Assembly: GCA_022497155.1 (NCBI GenBank)
Contig: MU385797.1
Location: 1-64,000 of the forward strand
Length of the DNA stretch: 64,000 bases
Direction of reading: 5' to 3'
Source of the DNA: Whalleya microplaca
Lineage: Eukaryota; Ascomycota; Sordariomycetes; Xylariales; Xylariaceae
Both the position numbers and the translations under genes were made by a program. A model generated the notes under the pieces. It was not told the DNA's origin and made no database searches. It saw only the letters and a program-made list of their open reading frames with translations. Shown piece after piece: positions 35,595 through 46,399 of this stretch (within the stretch, counting starts at the first letter, position 1; each line of letters opens with the position of its first letter).

Positions 35595-37755
35595 TCTGTA
35601 AACCAAAATTCACCGCCGTATTTCTAATAAAAGCAATATGGCGACGTTGCTGGTAGAGTTCAGGATGATACCCGACCAAGGGCACTCTTCAGAATGCTTT
35701 TCTTGTTTGTTTTATATACAATAGGATGATATAAATTACACAATAGAGAAATCAAATGAGGATAATCATTTGATGCATGAACAATTTGAGAGTTCCACCT
35801 AGCCAAAAGCACAACTGTTGCCCGTACCTATAGCACAAGCAAGATTATCCGTGAACTAAACATAAGACGACGTCGTATTCAATTCTCACACCTAAATGAG
35901 GAGCTCGGAAATGCAATGCACCTGTAAATACCTAATAAAACACAAGGATATAGGTACTCATTAGGTTTTATGCATGCGAGTGCCTTAATTTGTGTCGGTG
36001 GGCTTGTTCTTCGACACTCGCCGAGCTTAAACAATCTACCATTTAAATCTAGGTGCATTGCTTTCTGAATAGAGCTACAAACGAACCCATCAATGCATTA
36101 CTAAGGAGGATGAGTGCATTGCAGGTCAGGCTCCAAAGATAGGGTCTTGATTCGGCAACTTGACTAAGTAGATAGACTGTTATTGCCTATCACAGATCCG
36201 CACACGTGTCTCGTCTGGAATATCAAGACCATCTGAGCATGACAGCTATTCCTTAGGTATTGGGGTCTCTCCCCTAGACCATATCACTACTGCGATCTCG
36301 TTGATTTCGGCAGAAAATCGTCCCAGTTTCAGTTTGTTTACGCATATATCTCAAGGTAAACGAGGATAGGCTTTATACGATAGTTTAAAAACGATAAGGT
36401 ATTACAAGGAACTCATCCAGCCACAGCAAGATCTATTACCTTGTTTTTAGACAACTGCTAGAAGACGTTACGTGGCTAAAGAGGTGTGTATTTCTTAGGC
36501 TCAGCTAGTTTAATGCGACGGAGTGAGCCTGATAGCTCGCCTGCACGGCACGTGACTATGCCACACTACATTCACGCCCCAGCACTGCTAGTTCTAGTTA
36601 CCTCAAATATTTCTATTATAATGTCTAGCTTAGGCATCCTGATATCACCGGTATTGTTTAATACATAGGAGTCTCGTGAACGGGTCTATTTGTCGGGAGG
36701 GTGTACCTATGATCGCTACACCGTACTTCAATACTTCCATGGATCATGAATTGAAGCGTTTAACCACCCTCGGGAACCGGACTTCCCCTCTACGAGAACG
36801 GACCACTTCCCAGTCAAGACCTGCAAGAGACCTCGCAATTCCACTCTGTTCCCTGCGATATTTGGTGTATTAACGGATACTGGCTGGGAATAAGCCAATT
36901 GTATGTTGCTTTGTGAGCTGAGTTACTGGGCTATGAACCTTTCGGGTCCGAATACGATGGAACAGTACGCTGTTTTAGGTGGTCAGGACTGATATGGCGT
37001 TGTTTGTAGGCCAGGTAAGTCAGTACCACAACAAATATTGCCTCAGAATCATAAGGACAAGATCTGACAGCCAAATCAGGCTCATATACTAGAATTCGGT
37101 CTGGTATCACCGATATCTTATCCTAATCCTAGGTTATTCCTTGCAATGCATACTGGAGGTTTTAATATAATTGGGACCTCATAGTGAATCAAAGCAGGTT
37201 TGGCACCTATCACACGATAGCACGTGTTGGCATGGACTGTGTGTATTTCGTCTACAAGTCTATCGTGGAAGTCTGGATTAGACCAATCCCAGCCCTACGT
37301 AGTCTATCCAGCACTCTACTCCAGGTCTACGCCTTTAGACTATACAGAACACCTTATTTTCATCCCGCTGTGCCCAAATCCTCGTTCAGGATCCACCTCC
37401 TAATAGAGAACATAGACACTGACAACATAATGACTAGACCGCCTAACATTGGAATCGCGAGGGATACGTATCAGGAACCTGTGATGACAGAACATGATAT
37501 CCAACAAGAGTTTGATGTGGACTCTAAGAGATCTCTGTAAATCCACAAGCATATTGTCTTACAGCAGCCAGGAACGGCTCCTGGCCCCCACTGACGATAA
37601 TTGATATCCAGGAATATACATAGCGATAAGCGAAGTTAGCTAGTTAAAAGCTTGCATAGAGCCTACTACACTTTCACGTCGCTGTCCAAATTTGTCTTCT
37701 GTCAAATTCTTCATTCTGTTCTCACCCATCCTGTTACTCTCGGCCGAGGAATATC
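35595..37755. other. Shared upstream region of the monooxygenase and P450 genes
   Basis: A 2.2-kb divergent intergenic region. Open stretches at 36486-36668, 36676-36873 and 37184-37540 (plus) lack any recognisable domain and I do not call them genes. No transcription-factor gene is visible. The length is large for this island, so a decayed gene is possible. Confidence 0.45.
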
Positions 37756-39518
37756 ATGCAACTTCTCACGGCCGTAGCCCTCGGGGTTGCACTCGTGGGC
37801 TTCATCTTCCATTTGTTCAAAGTGTATAGGGAAATAAACCACCCTAGCAAGGTGCCGGGGCCCATCCTACTCCCATATGTTGGCCGCATACATGACCTTC
37901 CTGTCAAATATATGTGGCTCAAGTTTAAGGAATGGGCAGACCAGTATAGTGGCACCAATGGTTTTTACTTCACTGAAATGCTCGGTGCCAGATTCTTGGT
38001 CGTCACAGATGAGAAGGTCGCCGAGGAGCTTCTGGTAAAGCGAGCCAAGCATAATTCTGACCGACCACTTGTGAGGTCGCTGTTCGATTCGAAGAGTACA
38101 TACGGGTCCATGGAGTATCTTCCCTTAATGGGAAGAAACCGTAAGTCTCCCCATTCATCAAGTCCAGCACTAACTCCAGTTAGAATACTGGGCTCGGCAG
38201 CGTAAATTTACACATTCTTACCTAACCGAGGCAAGTAATGTACATTACTATGGATTTATGTACCATGAGGTGAAACGCTGGCTTGTCCGCTTGCTCGAGA
38301 ACCCTGATGGTTTTCAGTTCTCTTTAGAAGACATGGCATCGAAGGTCATGTGCCAGCTAACCTGGGATGACCCAAACCTCAGCGAGTACTGCACCAAGAG
38401 TGCGTGGGGCCTCTTGACTCAAATGTCGCCAGCCGGGCCCCTCACCAATGTCATCACTCCTCTTTGGCATTTACCTGAATCAATTAATCCCTGGAAGATC
38501 GCTGAACACAAGCGGCATGATGAACAACAAGGGTGGTGGATGGAAAGGATTCTAACTACGCGTAGAAGAATGAACAAAGGGGAACAGCGGCCATGCTTCA
38601 CGCGCCAGTATATCGAAAGGGGGGAGAAGCGTTCCAACATTTCCGGCGACTATGAGGCTTCGTCCGTCATTGGGATGATGGCACTCGTTGGCATTTTCAC
38701 AGTAGCTGGCCCATTATCATATTGGTTAGTAACGATGATACACCATCCTCAGTGGCAGGCGGCCGTTCAGAAAGAAGTTGATGAGGTTTGTGAGGGACGC
38801 CTACCTACGCTGGATGACACACCAAAACTACCAATCCTCCGAGCGTGTATCAAGGAGACAATGCGATGGAAACCAAACGTACCAACTGGTCCGTCAAGAG
38901 TTATTCTTTCCGTAGTATAGTTACTAACGTACCTTAAGGGGTAGCACATGAAATGGAAGTGGACGATGTATTTCGGGGTTACTTTCTCGCCAAAGGAACG
39001 AGAATTCTTCCTCTCGATTGGTCAGTCACATTGGCATTTTCCGCTCACATTGTTCAAAATTACTAAAGCTCCAAAGGGCTTTCCTTCGAAACCCAGAGAA
39101 ATACCCAGATCCGGAAAACTTCCGACCAGAACGCTGGTTAGAACCTGGATGGCCAACATATCAGGAACCCCTTACTACTTACCCGACAATCAAAGGTATG
39201 ACCTCGTTTGGCTGGGGCCAACGACAATGCCTAGGGCAGACTTTAACGCAGGACGAGCTTGTCGTCGCGTGCAGTGCACTTAGTTGGTGTTTCAATCTAA
39301 AACCTAAAAAGGATCCAATGACTGGGCAAAGTATTCCCGTGCCCCTTGACAAGTCAAACTCGCTACTGATTATCAAACCCGATCCCTTCCAAATGGACTT
39401 CGAACCTCGAAGTGAAGCTCGAACACAGGAAGCACGTCGATTATGGGCGGAATCTGATGCAAAGGACAGGCGAGAAAGAGAGGAGTTCCTTCAAGCTACG
39501 CATAGTAAGCAGAGATGA
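37756..39518 (+). CDS. Cytochrome P450 monooxygenase, 537 aa
   Basis: A haem-thiolate monooxygenase anchored in the ER membrane by an N-terminal segment (residues 5-25). Exons are 37756-38140, 38184-38888, 38939-39020 and 39077-39518; the introns are 43, 50 and 56 nt with donors GTAAGT, GTCCGT and GTCAGT. The joined frame is exact. The proline hinge KVPGPILLP is present, as are ExxR (Glu353, Arg356 in KETMRW), the PERW motif (RPERW) and the haem loop FGWGQRQCLG with Cys442 as iron ligand. Oddly, the I-helix oxygen-activation motif reads AGPLS (303-307) in place of the usual AGxDT/ET, so the acid-alcohol pair is missing. The C-terminal tail is charged and extended. Probably a tailoring enzyme of the neighbouring cluster; substrate unknown. 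Confidence 0.93.
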
Positions 39519-40296
39519 GTGGCGCAGAATTCCTATAAAGCACACAGCATAATGCATAGTTTAATTAATTCATCGGTCTATTATAGAGTGCACGTATACA
39601 TCACATGAGTACCTAATTCTTCTTGCACATGTAGTCCTGTGACCAAAACTCAGTTAGATTTTATTCGAGCTAGTAGATGCATTCACTCGTACATGGTATG
39701 ATCCAGTGATACGGTAAAGTATAATAATCTAGATATACCCTAGAAATGTAAGCCATTGCAATTTGACATCTACTTTCACAGTACCTATCTTTCACCAATA
39801 TGTCAAGCCTCAAAGTACGGCATAGCCCATACTATATCTAGCGTGTTCTAAAAATTACCGAAGTCTAAGGTTAATCAGTTTCTAGCAGCGTTAATATCGT
39901 CTGATCTGGTTTCCTCACAACACGAATGGTTTGTTTTGCAGTCATTTCCCCCTTTTCTCGTAGAACCCAGTTGCTTCCAAAGATACTGCATATTCGTGGC
40001 GGCACCACTTTGTGACGAATCATTCGATGCAATGCCCGACGAAACCTTGTAGAACTTTGAGTTGCACCCAAAACAGCAAGAAGTTGTTATCCGCTCGAAA
40101 GCTGGATGAATCCGCGAAAATGCAAGCCTCAGTCCACGGAGGTCCGGACGCAAGTGTCGATCCTGGATAGCGACAATTTTATTTAAGTCTATCATCTGGC
40201 TCCGAAGCTACTCGTGAGTGACGGCTACTATCTATAGGGGAACCCGTACACTACAGTCAGCACAAATAAGACCGACGTAGACTGGAATTACCCATT
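39519..40296. other. Intergenic region between P450 and DUF1772 gene
   Basis: Two overlapping open stretches in different minus-strand frames (39875-40195 and 39871-40071) occupy part of it. Neither has a recognisable domain and I could not join them with a normal-sized intron. They may be chance, or the remains of a small gene. Confidence 0.45.
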
Positions 40297-40888
40297 ATGG
40301 GAATCACTCCTGAAGCAGTTGTTGGTACCACTATTGCGTTTTCTTTCATCTTATTTGGTGAGTGCAACCAAGAATAACCTTATCCCGGACGAATTATGAA
40401 AGCTGAATATTGAGACACATCAAGGCAATGCCATCACACAATCGTTTATGTGCGTCCCGGCGTTAGTGCATGATTTCCCGCCCCCGTCATCGCCAGACCA
40501 TGCTGCCCGCGCTCGGTTACTTGGACGGCAATGGCCAATACTCTGGGCAGTAGGCAATTCATTCTTCAGGCCTATTAGCACATTCGGTATCTTTGGCTAC
40601 GCCTATACATCATGGGCAGCTTTGGTCCAAGGGCCAAACGGCAAACTCGGCGATCCGAGGCTATACGCGGTCGCAGCCTTGTGCCATCTCATCACAGTCG
40701 TCCATTCAGCCATCAACATGCAGCCCATAAACGAGAAGTTAGACGCATTAAGCGAGTCCAAAGGCAAGGTTGACTCCAGTCAAGCTGAGGCTTATGCTCG
40801 CAGATGGATCAAGTTCAATGCGGTTCGTCTCATTACTCCGGTTGTTGCGGGTTCTCTAGCGCTTTGGCAAACCTTGAAATCAAGATGA
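40297..40888 (+). CDS. DUF1772 family membrane protein (anthrone-oxygenase-like), 174 aa
   Basis: Exons are 40297-40357 and 40425-40888. The 67-nt intron has a GTGAGT donor and an AAG acceptor, and splicing restores a first hydrophobic helix running into SFMCVPALV. About four hydrophobic segments are visible (near 5-30, 65-85, 100-120 and 150-170). The family signature INMQPINEKLDAL followed by W(I)KFNAVR is present, and the length is normal for the family. Characterised fungal relatives oxidise anthrones to anthraquinones, while many others are uncharacterised, so the activity here is inference. It lies between the P450 and the NTF2-like gene, a setting typical of aromatic polyketide clusters. 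The ATG at 40448 within exon 2 would drop the first helix and is not preferred. Confidence 0.85.
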
Positions 40889-41510
40889 GGGTGTGTTTAG
40901 TACGGAAGCTGTGCGCTTTGAATTTCCATATACCTAGTGGATACTCGTGTGTCTCGATAATGCGGCACTTATCTGATACTTAGTCTCCCCCTATTTATTC
41001 CTTTCTCTCTATCTTCCTCTGTTTAGTCTGGGCATACCTACGGACTCTAAACTGTCGTAGGTAATATAAGTATAGCATTAAATAAAAAAAGACGTACACA
41101 TGGAAATGCTAGAAGCAATGTCTAATATGATTGAAATATACGCTCGTCAATATGGGACAGGGAAACGAGACGAATAATCGCGTTGAAAAGAGTCTCATTC
41201 GAAGGACAGTAGTTTCGTTATATTACTAATGCAGTTAAATCTAACAAAGCTGGGGCTTGTAGCATGGGTGGAGGGATGGTAGTTGTGTTGGTGAGCTACC
41301 TGTGACTAGGAAACAATTCCTTTTATATGACTGCGTGCAGATCCACCACCACAGCCTCTACGCATGTGACCTCCAGAGTCTCGGGTTCTGCCCGATGCTG
41401 GAATAACTTTGCTCTGAGAAGCACTGCCTAAGTAGGCAGTATGTCTTGCACCTTTGGCTCAATTGTATATAGCTTTCGCTAATCAGCTGCTCGTGGTTTC
41501 AATTTACTAC
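40889..41510. other. Convergent intergenic region
   Basis: The 3' regions of the DUF1772 gene (plus) and the NTF2-like gene (minus). Nothing else recognised. Confidence 0.5.
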
Positions 41511-42074
41511 TCATAATGCAAGAAGCCACAACAAAGCTATACCAGCGATAACCCAACTAAATCTATATCCGAAAGACAGTATCGTAGAATAAAAGGTTAT
41601 AGTCGAGAGCTCGTCATTACTAAGGCTTGAGCTGGGGTCGTTGCAGCCAAAGTCGTCCGGCGCGTGCTTCCGGGCCATCTCCAATGCCTTTGCGCTGTCA
41701 ACGAACTCTTTAACTTCGACAACCTTAGTCCCATCATGGGACAGCTGAATCATCATGACGCACTCGTTAGCCCATTCGCCCCCTCCGCCTTTGAGTGTGC
41801 CTTGCATCCGTGCGAGGACCACCACCATATCCCCTGATACGTCGTCCACGATGGACTTTGGGATCATCTGAAATTCTTCAAACACGGCGAATATCCCTGC
41901 TGCGTGCTGAGCGAAGGCCTCCTTGTCTCGTGGTGGCATTCCTAGGCTTTCAGGCAGGACTTGATAGTGAAAGTCAGCAGACAGTAAGGCAAGAAGCTCT
42001 GGAACTGAGAGACTTCCAAAGCCTCGAAGCAATTCATGGGCTGTATCGATTCGGCGGGACCGTGCTCCCTCCAT
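41511..42074 (-). CDS. NTF2/SnoaL-like protein with C-terminal membrane anchor, 187 aa
   Basis: Single exon. Residues about 10-140 look like a cone-shaped alpha+beta NTF2-like domain: an N-terminal helix (LLRGFGSLSVPELLALLSAD), a strand-rich middle (GDMVVVLARMQGT, ANECVMMIQLS) and the typical ending KVVEVKEFVDS. Such domains include polyketide cyclases and isomerases as well as many proteins with no known activity. A hydrophobic stretch near the C-terminus (about 165-187, WVIAGIALLWLLAL) should anchor it in a membrane, which is unusual for this fold. It is divergently arranged with the NmrA-like gene, with 405 bp between the starts, so the two may share a promoter. A role in cyclising or dehydrating a cluster intermediate is possible but unproven. 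Confidence 0.82.
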   Translation of the reverse strand: MEGARSRRIDTAHELLRGFGSLSVPELLALLSADFHYQVLPESLGMPPRDKEAFAQHAAGIFAVFEEFQMIPKSIVDDVSGDMVVVLARMQGTLKGGGGEWANECVMMIQLSHDGTKVVEVKEFVDSAKALEMARKHAPDDFGCNDPSSSLSNDELSTITFYSTILSFGYRFSWVIAGIALLWLLAL

Positions 42075-42479
42075 TATGGAGGAAAGGGGAGTAGGGAAAA
42101 AGACAAAATTGTGATGGGTTGTTTACTACCGCCTAAAAGGCGACTTTAATGCGTGCGTTGGGGGCGGGTGCATGGAAAGATCGGATGGCAGGTGACTATA
42201 TACTGGGCATTGCATACTCTAGCTCGCGGACCCCCAGTTCCCGTCTAGGTTCGAGGTGGCATCAACTCAAGGCTGCCTTCGGGCGCCGAATAGTTCGAGA
42301 TGTGCTTTTAAAGTTCGTCAGGAGAGACTGACGACAATTGCCAGTGGGTCATACGAAGGTTTAATGATGATACAATGGAGGCACCCCCTTCAGTCGTCTA
42401 AATAAATACTTGCCGCCGTCCGCAGGCCGATATGGGCACAACTTGTGTGTCTTCAGCCTGTTTCATACATCGAATCATT
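42075..42479. promoter_or_regulatory. Bidirectional intergenic region between NTF2-like and NmrA-like genes
   Basis: 405 bp between two divergent start codons. It probably contains both promoters. An AATAAATA stretch near 42401-42408 is the only TATA-like sequence I see for the NmrA-like gene. I recognise no specific operator. Confidence 0.4.
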
Positions 42480-43424
42480 ATGTCTGAAGTTATCCTCGTA
42501 ACGGGTGCCACCGGAAAACAAGGCGGCGCAGTCATTAATGCGCTTCTAAGTCAGAAGGCTGGCACCTTCACAATTCTTGCGGTCACGCGCGACACCAGTA
42601 GCCCCAGTGCTAAGCGTCTCGCCTCGAGGTCACCTTCAATCAAACTCGTGCAAGGCAATCTCGATGATGTCCCTGCTCTCTTTCAGGAAGCTCTGAAGGT
42701 TCAGTCACAGCCCATATGGGGCGTGTACTCAGTTCAGATCTCCATTGGCAAAGGAGTGACCCTACAGAGCGAAGTTAGTCAGGGAAAGTCTCTTATCGAT
42801 GGCGCCATCAATGCCGGCGTCAAACATTTTGTCTACAGTAGTGTTGAGCGGGGCGGCGACAAAACATCCTGGAATAACCCTACTCCCATACCGCATTTCC
42901 AGAGCAAATATCAGATCGAGCGATACCTTCGAGACATCACGGGCGCGGGGAAACCAGGCCAGAGCATGGGGTGGACGATCTTGCGTCCAGTGGCTTTCAT
43001 GGATAACTTAACTCCCGAGTTCCCAACGAAAGTTTTCTTGGCGGCCCTCCACAACTATCTAGGAAACAAACCGCTTCAGTGGGTTGCAACAGCCGACATT
43101 GGGGTTTTTGCTGCTAAAGCCTTTACCGACCCGGGAAGCTGGGATCGAAAGGCCGTTGGGCTTGCCGGGGACGAGCTTACATTTGACCAGCTCACCAACT
43201 CGTTCCAGAATGCCACTGGGCATCCGGTCCCGCTAACTTATTGGATTTTCGGAACCGCACTGACATATATGGTCAGCGAAATGGCGTTGATGTTAGAATG
43301 GTTTGCAAGTGACGGGTACAGAGCAGATATCAAAGCTCGACGGAAGGATCATCCTGACATGCTTACCATGGAAAAATGGTTAGTCAAGGAGGGACCATTT
43401 AAGACAAAGGAGAGCTTTCAATGA
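42480..43424 (+). CDS. NmrA-like NAD(P)-binding protein, 314 aa
   Basis: Intronless member of the atypical short-chain dehydrogenase/NmrA group. The N-terminal Rossmann motif is VTGATGKQGG (7-16), followed by VTRDTSSPSAKRL, which fits a cofactor-discriminating loop. YSSVERGG and the HFQSKYQIERYL region are typical of the family, and RPVAFMDN marks the substrate side. Members are either redox sensors or reductases; the sequence alone does not decide between them. An upstream in-frame ATG at 42432 would add 16 residues, but the chosen start (SEVILVTGATG) gives the usual short lead into the first strand. Divergent from the NTF2-like gene and convergent with the lectin-like gene. Confidence 0.9.
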   Translation: MSEVILVTGATGKQGGAVINALLSQKAGTFTILAVTRDTSSPSAKRLASRSPSIKLVQGNLDDVPALFQEALKVQSQPIWGVYSVQISIGKGVTLQSEVSQGKSLIDGAINAGVKHFVYSSVERGGDKTSWNNPTPIPHFQSKYQIERYLRDITGAGKPGQSMGWTILRPVAFMDNLTPEFPTKVFLAALHNYLGNKPLQWVATADIGVFAAKAFTDPGSWDRKAVGLAGDELTFDQLTNSFQNATGHPVPLTYWIFGTALTYMVSEMALMLEWFASDGYRADIKARRKDHPDMLTMEKWLVKEGPFKTKESFQ

Positions 43425-43700
43425 AATTCGGCAGTCTAGGTAAGCTCTTCGATTGTGCTTGCTCTATTAATGGCATCAGTTGTGTACAGGTACTTCATCT
43501 GTAACTACAACCATGTAATATAGTCAACCCGAAATCTGCACATCTCGGCATGTTATGTAGGGCTATGACACAAAGAGTCTCACTATAAAGGCGATGCTCT
43601 AAGTTCAGTCGTGGGATCATTCAAGGATGTATAGATACCATATGCCTTGATATTTAGGGCAGGAAATTATGGGATATAGAATTCAAGTATCATCTAAAGT

Positions 43701-45256
43701 CTATGCTAAGATCGTGAAGATTTGTGAGCTGTTGCCAGAACATGGGGCTGAGTCCAGTCGGCCATCTCCAGGCACTATACAGGTAGTATTATGCTCGCTC
43801 TCGGGTGCAAGGACTAGATTCGGACCCCCATTGAAAGGTACCAACTGACCATTGTTCGTTTGACCCTCTAGTCACGTGTCAGCATATGATCATGACAGTT
43901 AGGATGTAAGGTGAGCACACACCTCCGGCTGCTCGCCCTCCACACGAGAAAATCGTTACCGTATCCCCAGCCGGGCGTCGCCCATCGAAACTAAGGCAAC
44001 CGTTCGTCTAGTACAGTGTAAGAATAAATTGGCAATGTAGTAAGATTACCAGCGGCGGACGTCGTTACGTACAAGACTGCTAACAACCAAGGCCGAAGCC
44101 GGAACGTTGTTGTGTTTTCCAGCTGTGATGATGTCAAACTTCTCATTGGGCGTTCCGGCGCAGTCTACCAAGAAAACTGGAATGAGATTTTGGCGGAAGT
44201 CTCCAGCGGTTGGGTCAATAAACAAACATTGGCCGTTGGGCGTGCGTATGTTAACCGAAGCAAAAGCGCGCGTAGCTGCGTCATCTCGCTGCTGTGACTC
44301 TGCTACTGCTGTCGGCTGTAGCGTTCCGCCAGCACGAGATACGGGGACAGCATTGGTCGGATTAGGTATTCCGATCGCACTTGCTGTAACGGTGGCCGAC
44401 ATGGTAGACAGGCTCTCGGGATGTGCGCTCGATATAGCAGCCTGTGTATGGGATGTTTTAGTCGTATCGCCAAAGGTTGCTGGCTGACTGGAGAAGGTAT
44501 TGGTCTCGCTTGATCCTGTCGGATCTACGACTGCACTTCCACGAGCATCGACTGGTGTGCTGTTAAGGAAGAACATCTGGTCAGCGTCTTCGGCTGCGCA
44601 AGGCGCAATATCAATAACATTGTTCTTGACAGTGAAGCATAACTGCAGGCTATTCCTCGGTGAGAGAATGAGAGGACCAGCACTTTGGTTGAAAGGGAAA
44701 AGCTGGGAATCTGTGACTTCACCACTTCCATCTGCCCGACCTCCACAGCTGAATAAGACCACTTGGTTGCCATCTATGCGCCGCGGGTCAAAGTTAAAAC
44801 AGGCATTGGTCTGAACTTGCGTTAGACGACCATATCAAACACCAAGAGGGTAAGTGAAAAACACGAACCAGGGTGCTCACGATCAGCATAGAATTTGCTG
44901 CGTTGTTGTGTAGGCCACTTGTGATTATGTCCCAACCCTGTCCAGCTGTGGCATCACACACACCGACTTGTATCGGAGTCAAATTTGCTCGGAAGTCGCC
45001 CGAGAGCTCATCGACAAACAAACACCGCCCGTCAGAGGTCTATGATACAGCTCGTCAATACCGCATGCATTTCAACTCTAGTTGTCTGTCGTACCAGTAT
45101 CTTGGCACCAGAGAACGCCTTTCTTGCTGAGCTGTCCGGCTTCTGGGCCTCTTCGAAGGCCATTTGATCAATTTTCGTCACGGTCCTTGGGCTGGCAACT
45201 GGTGATGCAGTTGCCAATAAAAACTGGGCAAGAAATGGGAGGATACGCAACTGCAT
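43701..45256 (-). CDS. Secreted two-module beta-trefoil (ricin-B-lectin-like) protein, 440 aa
   Basis: Exons (minus) are 45256-45095, 45039-44869, 44810-44073, 44007-43923 and 43867-43701; the introns are 55, 58, 65 and 55 nt. The joined frame is exact. It has a signal peptide (MQLRILPFLAQFLLATASP), then module 1 (about 50-185), a Ser/Thr-rich linker (about 185-285) and module 2 (about 290-440). The modules align closely: GRCLFVDELSGDFRANLTP with GQCLFIDPTAGDFRQNLIP, WDIITSGLHNN with FDIITAGKHNN, and FSCGGRA in both. Repeated Q-x-F and C pairs fit a beta-trefoil, carbohydrate-binding-like fold, but no enzymatic domain is attached. Introns 2 and 3 fall at the same phase-0 position in the two modules, which points to an internal duplication. 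A role in binding cell-wall or host glycans is inference. Confidence 0.85.
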
Positions 45257-45429
45257 TGCACAAATATCGCTGGGACAGGCTTGATAAGGTCGGATAACAA
45301 TACTATACACCCCAAAACAAAAAGATTATATAATAGAAACGCCAGGTTGGGGAGCCTGCGCAGCAGGGTTGAGAATCAAAAGGAAATTTAAAATTTTGTC
45401 TGATATCGAAAGATTAATAAATCGATAAT
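45257..45429. other. Short spacer between the lectin-like gene and element E
   Basis: The promoter side of the lectin-like gene. Composition is normal almost to the edge of element E, so RIP did not spread far. Confidence 0.5.
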
Positions 45430-45434
45430 ACTAT

Positions 45435-45628
45435 TATCACAGTTATAGTATATACAAAGATCATTTAAGTGCTGCTGTAATTACTCTAGTAAAATTATAT
45501 AAAGATCTAAGATCTAAAGGATCTTTTAGTTATAAAAGATCTTTTTTTAAGCCTATAGATTTCGGAGTAATATTACTTCGAGATCTATAGGCTTAAAAAA
45601 AATCTTTAATATTTTTATTATTATAATA
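45435..45628 (-). repeat. Element E left LTR, heavily RIP-mutated
   Basis: 194 bp, same family as the solo LTR at 29375-29568 in reverse orientation. Transitions are spread over its whole length. The palindrome is still recognisable, but its arms no longer match perfectly. Confidence 0.88.
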
Positions 45629-46399
45629 TACCCTTTATTTTAGTAGGAGATCTTAAAGAGATATTTATAATTATATAAATATAAATAAAAATAGCTGCCT
45701 AAAGCTCGCTTAATAAATATATAGCTATATTTATAATTCGTTATTTAATAACCTGTTAAAGTTTTAGCTAATATAATTAGAAATAGCTTTTCCGGTAACG
45801 ATCCCGTTAGTTATTATAAAATCTTATTTTTTATAATACTATAAGATTTTTTTTTAGTGCCTAAAATTTTTTAGACTTCTCGAGTATTATAATAATAATT
45901 TTATAAATCCTTAGAATGCTTTTGCGATTACCGCGTTTTTTTTATTTATATCGCTAATTTTATTATAGCGATCGTTAAGTATTATCTTCGCGTTTTTAGA
46001 TTTTTTATTATTATTTTAAGTTTTTCTGTAGTAAATAATTATATAATTATATATATTTAAAGCTATATTTAACTAATAAATATGTAGATTTTTGTAACTA
46101 TTACTTTAAATTATAGTTTTAAAACGTAATCTTTCGGCTTATAGCTGTAAGTATATCTATCGCGCTTGCTAGAAGATCGCTAAATTTAAAAAAGAGCGTT
46201 ATGCTTGTAAAAAAGAAGCGATATATTTTCTCGCTCGCTTATATAAATAATACCGCGTAGCTAACCTAAAATATTACTGCGTTATTTTTAAAAATAATTA
46301 GCCTTTATTACTAAATTTTTTACCGGGTTTGCTTCCCGTTTCCGCCTTTAATAGTAAGGCTTTTAAGCTTATTATTTAGGACCCTTAAGGCTTTTTAAG

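Noticed and set aside
37184..37540. 118-codon plus-strand open stretch upstream of the P450
   Set aside because: No domain, no splice partners and atypical composition; probably chance within the long intergenic region.
39871..40195. Two overlapping minus-strand open stretches
   Set aside because: They could not be joined by a normal-sized intron, have no recognisable domain, and their frames compete with each other.
44107..44487. 126-codon plus-strand open stretch
   Set aside because: It is a shadow of exon 3 of the minus-strand lectin-like gene.
43701..45256. Lectin-like gene as a ribosome-inactivating toxin
   Set aside because: Only beta-trefoil-like binding modules and a linker are present; there is no catalytic domain.
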